Part shown: one piece after another, positions 57,553 to 64,000 of the stretch
How positions within the stretch are numbered: the first letter of the stretch is position 1
Layout: the number at the start of each line of letters is the position of its first letter
Origin: Gambelia wislizenii
Taxonomy: Eukaryota > Chordata > Lepidosauria > Squamata > Crotaphytidae
DNA length: 64,000 nt
Assembly: GCA_030847615.1 (NCBI GenBank)
Contig: JAUMIR010000005.1
Coordinates: forward strand, 211,032,645 to 211,096,644
Reading direction: 5' to 3'
Position numbers and translations under genes: made by a program
The notes under the pieces: generated by a model
Told to the model about the DNA's origin: nothing
Database searches by the model: none
Seen by the model: only the letters and a program-made list of their open reading frames with translations

Positions 57553-58085
57553 CACCCCCATATTCACTGATTTGCAATCTGCTGATTCAATTATCTGCAG
57601 ATGGCAATGGTGAGGGGGTGGACAGAGGAGAGTGGTGAGGTAGAGAGCTCACCTCCCTTCTCCGTGGGTGGTGTGGCAGAGCTGGCGGAGGGTTGGGCAC
57701 AGGATGGAAGGAGGAGGTGAGATCTCCTTTCCCTTCTTCCAGAGGGTTCCAGTGGTGTGTGGAGCTGGTGGGGGGTTGGGGGGGAGGAAGGAAGGTAGGA
57801 AGGTAGGAGGTGAGCTTACCTTCCCCCTTCCTTCCCCCAGGAGGACTCCAGTGGCACACGGTGCTGGCGGGGGCTTGGGTGGGGGAGGGAGGAGGCAAGC
57901 TCACCTCCTTTCTCCCTTCTCCATTGGGGGGGGTTCTGGTGGCAGCAGTGGAGCTGGCAGGGGGTTGGGCAGGGGAGAGAGGGAGGAGGGGAGCTTGCCT
58001 CCCTTCTCCCTTCTTCACAGGGCTTTCGGTAGTAGCACTCTCTATTATCCACAGATTTCCTTATCCATGGTGGGGACTGGAACCA
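57553..58085. repeat. TIR-like element enclosing a GC-rich minisatellite
   Basis: The outer parts cacccccatattcactgattt and ccacagatttccttatccatggtgggg are loosely complementary to each other and to the 30.9 kb element ends. The interior (57645-58020) has four or five units of about 73-94 bp, each with gagctcacctcccttctc and ggagctggcgggggttggg blocks. Open frames on both strands are artefacts. Confidence 0.55.
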
Positions 58086-58099
58086 ATACCAAACACAGA

Positions 58100-59080
58100 A
58101 TTAACAAAAAGAATCGTAGGAACCAATTCCAAGGCAGACCTAGTCCTAGTTAAATGAGCACTCCAAGGCCAGAATCCTACATTGGGGGCATGTGTGTGCA
58201 TGTCCATTTTTGGATGTTGTGAAGGAGATGTTCAATACTTCCTAGCTCAATATCCATCCCACCCTCCAGTGCAGCCTGCAAACATTCTCAATGGGAGCAT
58301 ACTGTTTCTCAAAGTCATTACTTAAAGTCTGCAGAAATTAATCCTTCTCTCTCTGCCCTGCATTTATTGTACTACCAAGCTATGTTTCCTCAGGCTTGGT
58401 ATAGGTCAGTTGTTGACTAAGCTCCAAAGTACTTTTAGCCACTTCCTGATTGAACTCAGAGAGCTTCCAACATAGTGGAATTTTGTCTAGATGCTGATTG
58501 GCAGTTAGGCCTCTGTTGACTCTCCTCTTGGTCACAGGTCTAAAACATTTAATTTTTCTGTTTTCAATCAGGCTGTTTTATAATTCTAGCTCTGAGACCC
58601 TTTTCCCTCACAGCTTTTGGGGCCTTTTCACACTATATAATCATAGTGCTATGCTTCCATTTTAACTTTAACTGATAACTGTCACGGCAATATCCTGGGC
58701 GTCGTTTACATGATGAAAATGTAGTGAGATGAATTTGTGATGATCTCTGGTTGTTCACACATCCTGTGTGATGATCTCGAGCTTTTCAGAAGGGGGGCAC
58801 CTTTTATCCCTCAACCAGTGGGACTCTGTGTCCCGCAGTTTGTCCCATGTTTTTTTAAAAAAAGTCTCAGGAGGATGCGGAAAATCGGTAATGTGAACAG
58901 ACTGGGACAAGTTAACTTGGGACTAGAAGATGCCTGGAAATTGAGGTGGGCATGGGTGAACACTTAGTCCTGAGAAGGAGGGGTCAGCGACCCTTTTCAA
59001 ACTGTTTTTACCATTGCCAAGCTAATCCTCCATCATTCTCCTGATCCTTCACCTGAGAGGTCAGTGATATGGATGCTGAA
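58100..59080. other. Unannotated stretch
   Basis: No recognised gene. The part at 58620-58960 (gccttttcacactatataatcatag ... tgatgatctcgagcttttcagaaggggggc) looks like a decayed DNA transposon but I cannot class it. Confidence 0.35.
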
Positions 59081-59089
59081 AGCGGTACT

Positions 59090-59557
59090 CAGACAAGGAA
59101 AGGTGGGCGTGGGATCTCCTGGTCCTAAACGGAGACTGTAGACTTGCTTGCAATTTGGGGGTGAGCAGAAGGCACAGGAACAGCTTAAAGAATGCCACAG
59201 AAATTTAGAACTTTTTGAAAAAATCATCAACAAGATGGGATGAAAAGGGCATGAACACACCGCGGAAGAGGAAAAATTATCGACAGGTAATCGATCACAA
59301 TGCTAAAAGTGGGAACAATGCAGCAAGGATGCCCCTTTTTAAAGAGCTCCACAAACTTCTCGCAGGCGAAACCAACTATCTTCCTAAATGGCTGGCTAGA
59401 ACAACTGGCACAATAAGGGTACCTAGTGGGTCAGTGACTCCCCATCACGATCCTATCCATGTAGAGGATCTGCTGATGACCCTGACTTGCGGACCCAGAC
59501 CATACGACCCCTCTGCCCCCTTGAATGAAAACTCAACACTTGGTTACATGTTCAAAG

Positions 59558-59588
<31 letters not shown>

Positions 59589-61599
59589 TTACATCTTCAG
59601 AAAACATAGGTTAGATACAGGTTAGTAGATACATGTTTTGGCAATAAAATTGGCTGCAATTTTTGCTAGATTGTTGGTGGAAATGCATAGGTTGTGATCC
59701 CTTTTCTTGAGCCCACCCATGTGGGCCAAGACCACCCGTTGGCCCATGCCGACTCCCTGGAGGAGAGGGCTGCTGGCCGAGCAGTCTGCTTGACTTCCTC
59801 TCCTCCCCTGAAAACAAACCATTAATTACTAGAGGCGGGGTCTCCCTTGAACTTGAACTTGAACTAGTGCTTGAACTTGCACTTGCCGGAGACCCCTGAC
59901 CTCACGCCCTATCACGACCCATGACATCTGCCAACAAGGCTTTTCCCTGGAAACTCCTTCTGCCAACCATCCCTTCATCAACAGGCAGCCCTAGAGGCCT
60001 GCGCAAGGCCTCTGACCCGATGGGGCCCCTTGCTCAGGGCGGATGTATGTGGCGTAAGCCCTGGACCTCTTCATGATGGCTTCCGCTGACAGGCCCCTTC
60101 TGCTGCCATAGTCGCTGACAGGCCCCTTCTGCTGCCATAGTCGCGGCCCCTATACGGAAGGAATGGCTGCCAAATTCTTCTGCTGGCAGAGGCCTCCGGG
60201 GGCGCCAGTCTGGCCGCAAAAAGGCCCGCCGGCAATCGGCTGAGCCCCCTTCTGAAAAAAACATGGAAGGATTCTCGGAGGAACTGTTTTCAACCCCACC
60301 AGGTAAGCAAACATTCCCTTTTTCAAAAACTGGGTACTAGTTTGTGAAAACCCGAAACTTAATTTTTCGATTTCCTCCTAAATAGCATACATTGCATGCT
60401 GTATTGTCATATGTTGTACTCATAACTGTTATACCATAACCTTTGTTCAGCCGAAAATTCCATCAGCATGATACTCACTTACTTATTTGTAATTAATTAC
60501 ATGTGAAAACTCATATATTTACTTAAACAGAAATCATCTGCAACCTCTTTAAATAAAAAGGTTTACTTTTGGGGCATTGTATACTGGCTGCCAAGCATTG
60601 TAAATCAACATTCTGTTTCCAATCACTGGTACCATATCCTTTGGTATGCTAATGTTGGTAGTTAGAGGGAGGGGGTGTGACAGTCATTGGGGTAGGCAGT
60701 CATATCATGTTACATGCCTACTCGCACCCAGAAGATGGCCGCAGTACATTAGATTATAATAACCTATGATTCTATCCAATTCTTAATAATGTGTTCTAAG
60801 GTCAAAATGATTCCGTGCTGACATTACTTTTATCTTTACCTTGCCATGTCTTTTTTTTTAACAGAGGAAAACCAAACACAGGCTTCTGAAGAGGGTTCTG
60901 TGACTCTAACACTAACAGAAGAAAATGAAGCAAGCATAAGTGTGACACAAATTGCCAACATCACTGAAGTGGTAGATCCTGAATTAGATGCTGTTTGGAC
61001 AACCATCCCTCTCCAGAATGGTAATTTATTTTTCTATTTGAACTACCTTACATGCTGGAGGGAAATCTGTAAACGTGCCAATTGTAAATAATTGTTATCT
61101 TGCTTTTTCCACCCTTACCCAGTCCCTTCAATTAGCAATCTAGTTGCTTCCCTTACCCCTGCTGAAAGGCTTCAGATGAACGGCAGGAAACGATGGTCCC
61201 TTGGGACAGCAGAAATTATTAACAATTCCAGGTAAATGATAAATCAACTTATTACCCCTTTGGATGCTGGCATGGATAAGATGGACCACAGGGCTAAAGT
61301 TATGAATGGTTACCTTGAGAAAGTCTATCAACATGAGACAGAAGATAGCAGGAACATGCTTGCAACAATTGATAGGCAAACAGATATGCTTGCGAAACTC
61401 ATTGAACACAACATCTGATAATCATCCTAGAAGGGTTGTTGTTAGGAGAGTTAAACAGAAAAGCAATGTTGGGGACTCTGAGAAGGAGAACTCCCTGCCA
61501 CAAGAAAATCAACAACCTTGCAGAAGTAGAGCTGGTGGTAGGCTGGGATTAAGTAGACCAGTTAGAAAAATCAAAAAACCTGTTCCCCTTACATTGTAA
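59090..61599 (+). pseudogene. Harbinger-type Myb/SANT-like accessory gene, spliced, broken
   Basis: Exon 1 part (59150-59487): EQLKECHRNLELFEKIINKM, frameshift, then RKRKNYRQVIDHNAKSGNNA and PLFKELHKLLAGE, the pattern of the trihelix Myb/SANT-like domain of PIF/Harbinger accessory proteins. It is interrupted by a 0.76 kb insertion, then resumes to a GTAAGC donor after 60302. Exon 60865-61020 is Glu/Thr-rich (EENQTQASEEGSVTLTLTEE). Exon from 61123 has LTPAERLQMNGRKRWSLGTA, an in-frame TAA at 61233-61235, then a helical C-terminus (MDKMDHRAKVMNGYLEKVYQ) to 61418 and a basic tail in another frame to 61599. Splice sites are canonical. Such proteins take the transposase into the nucleus and bind DNA. 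Broken by a frameshift, a stop and an insertion. Confidence 0.65.
59489..60250 (-). mobile_element. 3' end of a tyrosine-recombinase retroelement (DIRS/Ngaro-like)
   Basis: On the minus strand, AEEFGSHSFRIGAATMAAE (about 60105-60165) is the H-x-x-R motif of a tyrosine recombinase, and a catalytic-tyrosine context (YIRP) occurs in another frame at about 60045-60060. A 29 bp tandem duplication (about 60086-60143) lies between them. Downstream it matches the 21785-22228 block, including (CAAGTT)n-type repeats. It ends in (TA)n at 59561-59585 within the tail region. It is inserted in the Harbinger accessory gene. No reverse transcriptase is present. Confidence 0.6.
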
Positions 61600-62215
61600 T
61601 TCCTAATTTATATTTAAAAAAACACCAACCACAGCTGTATTTGTACTATATGGTTTTCTTGGTGCTGTACTTCTTTTTCTTATTATATACTTATCTTTGT
61701 AAAAAATGCATTTGGCAGCAACATTGATTGAAGAACCATCACTTACACTGGATACCTAACAATGTGTAGTAAATGTTCTTTTGTCTGGGAAAATGTGGCA
61801 TGCCAACATTTAAAGATGCACCACACCATGTATGTCTTGGTTTATTTTTTCTTCTACCACCTATACTATTTGTTTTACTTATAGACAAAAATAAAAAATA
61901 AGTAGAGGACCCTCAACGGGTTATCAAGAAAAAATCATAACACTTGTTTAAGCAACAATAAATATATTTTATTTTAAAAAATGAATTTTTAAAAAATATT
62001 TACAGAAATATATTTTTATATACAATTGATGTTTACATAAAATAAAATTTACATTCATGACATTTAAAAATGAAAAATGCATACAATAAAAATTACAATC
62101 TAAAATTAAACATACATTACATAACTTAAAGATCAATAAGAATACAAATAAAACACATTTAAGACATAAAAAGCAATCAGGTTCATAATAACACATAAGT
62201 GACATATAATAAAAA

Positions 62216-63110
62216 TTAAATCCCTAAATGCTGATCAATATTTGATACCCTCCCCTCCAAATGAGCAATGCTCTCTTGAATTGAGCAAGATGTAAAGAAA
62301 AAAAAGGAGTGTAAATTTTCATTCATGAACTGTATCATCACTCCCCAATGAATTTTTTTTATACCTAGTTCTTCTATATGGGCTATTGTATTAAGCCCGG
62401 CAAGTTTGGTTGCTGCCTCTCTAGCATTTTCTTGTTCTACAAAGGAAAAGTATAGATAGATAGGAACACTAAACTTTTCAGTTACATAAAGGTATACATT
62501 TAAGTGGGGGAATAAATTCTTTTTTAAAATATAACTTACTCTAAGATTGTGCAGCAGTGGTTGGGCAGGGCTCATTCCCACCATCATTGTCTGCTGACAT
62601 GTTGGACACCGGCTGTCCGGCAGCTCTTCTCTGGATCTGGACCGCTAAGGAAATATTAAAAATTAGAAAAACAGTTAGTTTCATACAGTTAAGAAATCCT
62701 CCACCGCTCCACAAATAAAAGTATCAGTGTATTCACTTACCTCTGGGTAGCCTGTCATGCTAGCTTGGGCACCCTCTATGGACCCATAGGTCGTACAGGG
62801 CTGTGTAGAAAGGTGGCCACCTTCGGGGGGGGGGGGCTTCCATTACTGACCTCCAGTGCCGTGAAAAAACATCCTTTAAGATTCTTAAATTTGGACCGGC
62901 ACTGGAGACCGGTACACTAGAAGCCCTGCTCCCGGAGGAACATCTATAAAGATGTTGCGGTTCCTCCAATTAGAGGAATGCATCAGGTGGTCCGGCATGC
63001 AGCCTGCTAAGACAGGGAGTCCAAAAGGAGGTTGGTCTCCCTGGTGCCCCAGTAGGTGATGTGCCAACTCACCCGAACACATCCTCTACCCCCCCTCGGC
63101 CATTGTTAAT
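62216..63110 (-). pseudogene. Second Harbinger-type Myb/SANT-like gene, spliced, broken
   Basis: Exon 1 (62741-63110) starts MAEGGVEDVFG and, in shifting frames, shows the Myb-domain end (PPFYTALYDLWVHRG, about 62775-62820), then a donor CCAGAG/GTAAGT. Exon 2 is 62540-62644 (ccttag acceptor, GTAAGT donor). Exon 3 is 62216-62436 with EQENAREAATKLAGLNTIAH, IKKIHWGVMIQFMNE and SIQESIAHLEGRVSNIDQHL, a helical C-terminus, then TAA. Stops and frame changes mean it is not functional. A homopolymer of ten Gs (62825-62834) breaks exon 1. It lies on the same strand as the transposase remnant at 63.65 kb. Confidence 0.5.
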
Positions 63111-63653
63111 GCCATGTGGCAGGATCTGAAAACTTGAGTTTATATGTTTTCAAAATGACTGTTACACTATGAATAAGCTTATGGAACTTTGTGAATTTAT
63201 CATTTTGAAGTTTGAAAACCATTTGTTGTAAACAATTGGCTAATTATCAGAGGTTCCTCCATTTAGGTGTTTGCCTGTGTCTGGAACGTTTTATAAAAAG
63301 ACTAATCCCTGTTAAAGGTGCCAATTTCCCAAACCTGACATTATTGAAACAATGTATTCAATGTGGGTCATTGTTAAAAGTATCACTTTTAGCTAGGCTC
63401 AGCAAAGGAAAACTTTAGTGCTAACAGTTCAACTGATGTTTTACAAGCTGAACTACTTTCTCAAAAGCAATGCACAACTGATGATACCATGGCTATGCTT
63501 ACTTGTTTGTGGAGTAATGAAAGGAAAAGGATGATTGTGAAAAGGTTCTCCACAGTATGACAGAATAAGTTTTATTTACTTTATTGGGGAAATAATGTAA
63601 AGTTATCTAACATACACACATTTTCAAACAGAAAAATAAATGCTGCATTCGTA

Positions 63654-64000
63654 TCAGTTCTGATGATGCAGATGCCAGAAGTACTCCTTTAAGGTGTCAC
63701 GGACTGCCTCACTCTCCTCTTTTTTATGTGCATCGTCATTTACAAATGGAGCACCTAGAGTGTCTGGTACAAAAGTCTGTTCTTATCCTCAAGTATTTTA
63801 CCCCTGGTTTCACATATGTTCGTTTCAGAAGTAACTTCTCCATTGCAAACACCACCTCTATGAAGATCTTGCACACCGTGGATCATCCAACACCAAAAAG
63901 CTGGCAAGCGGTCGCATAAGAGCATCAGTGGGCGAGAAGCCAAATAATTATTGCTAGGCACTTCTCAGCAGGAATAACTTTCCTCATGTTTGTGTCTGCT
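63654..64000 (-). pseudogene. PIF/Harbinger transposase, internally deleted, cut by window edge
   Basis: Minus strand from 63987: MRKVIPAEKCLAIIIWLLAH, stop, CSYATACQLFGVG, stop, STVCKIFIEVVFAMEKLLLK, the N-terminal helix-turn-helix region of HARBI1-like transposases. It then passes near 63785 directly to a C-terminal-like stretch (TLGAPFVNDDAHKKEESEAV, YFWHLHHQN, stop at 63654). The two parts lie in different frames, and the whole DDE nuclease core is absent. Confidence 0.65.

Noticed and set aside
57587..58157. Gly/Pro-rich proteins on both strands
   Set aside because: Artefact of a GC-rich tandem repeat; both strands are open at once.
58873..58967. A coding exon in the 58.7-59.0 kb open frame
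   Set aside because: No domain, no good splice sites, and the surrounding sequence looks like decayed transposon.

Overview
The window is vertebrate genomic DNA, most likely from a squamate reptile and probably a lizard. Three things point there. It carries one intron-rich vertebrate gene. It holds CR1 LINEs with the amniote (ATTCTATG)n tail. It also holds BovB/RTE LINE sequence, CORE-type SINEs and a Sauria-like tRNA-derived SINE together with many hAT and Harbinger fragments, a mix typical of lizards. There is no bacterial gene organisation.

The only host gene I can support is EPYC (epiphycan, a class III small leucine-rich proteoglycan), on the minus strand. Six coding exons were assembled by reading reverse-complement frames and canonical splice sites: 52929-53096, 20729-20882, 15324-15482, 14864-15066, 14019-14114 and 7218-7388. 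They join in phase into one uninterrupted 316-residue protein. A possible non-coding exon 1 with a promoter lies at about 55461-55530. Intron 2 is about 32 kb and holds most of the repeats.

Layout by region. 1-7.2 kb, downstream of EPYC: a CR1 element cut by the window edge, a TIR element, minisatellites and the EPYC 3' UTR. 7.4-14.0 kb (intron 6): a long minus-strand BovB-like LINE containing a SINE, a GC-rich 1.07 kb insertion inside that SINE, and a CR1 that itself contains a 529 bp insertion with a hammerhead ribozyme motif. 14-21 kb: EPYC exons 6 to 3, two hAT-type elements, a CORE-SINE, and a LINE 3' end with a zinc-finger C-terminus. 20.9-52.9 kb (intron 2): a promoter-bearing terminal piece of a tyrosine-recombinase retroelement, four copies of an unclassified repeat family, several CR1 and LINE copies, an internally deleted LINE derivative with a 17 bp target-site duplication, a near-perfect palindromic MITE, tandem hairpin units, and a TIR element with a gag-like relic. 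53-64 kb, upstream of EPYC: minisatellites, then two convergent Myb/SANT-like Harbinger accessory genes, a tyrosine-recombinase relic inserted in one of them, and a deleted Harbinger transposase at the right edge.

Epiphycan is a secreted matrix protein. Everything else recognised is transposable-element sequence in various stages of decay. Annotation is by eye: element names come from protein motifs, terminal structures and target-site duplications, and repeat boundaries are approximate unless a duplication is stated.
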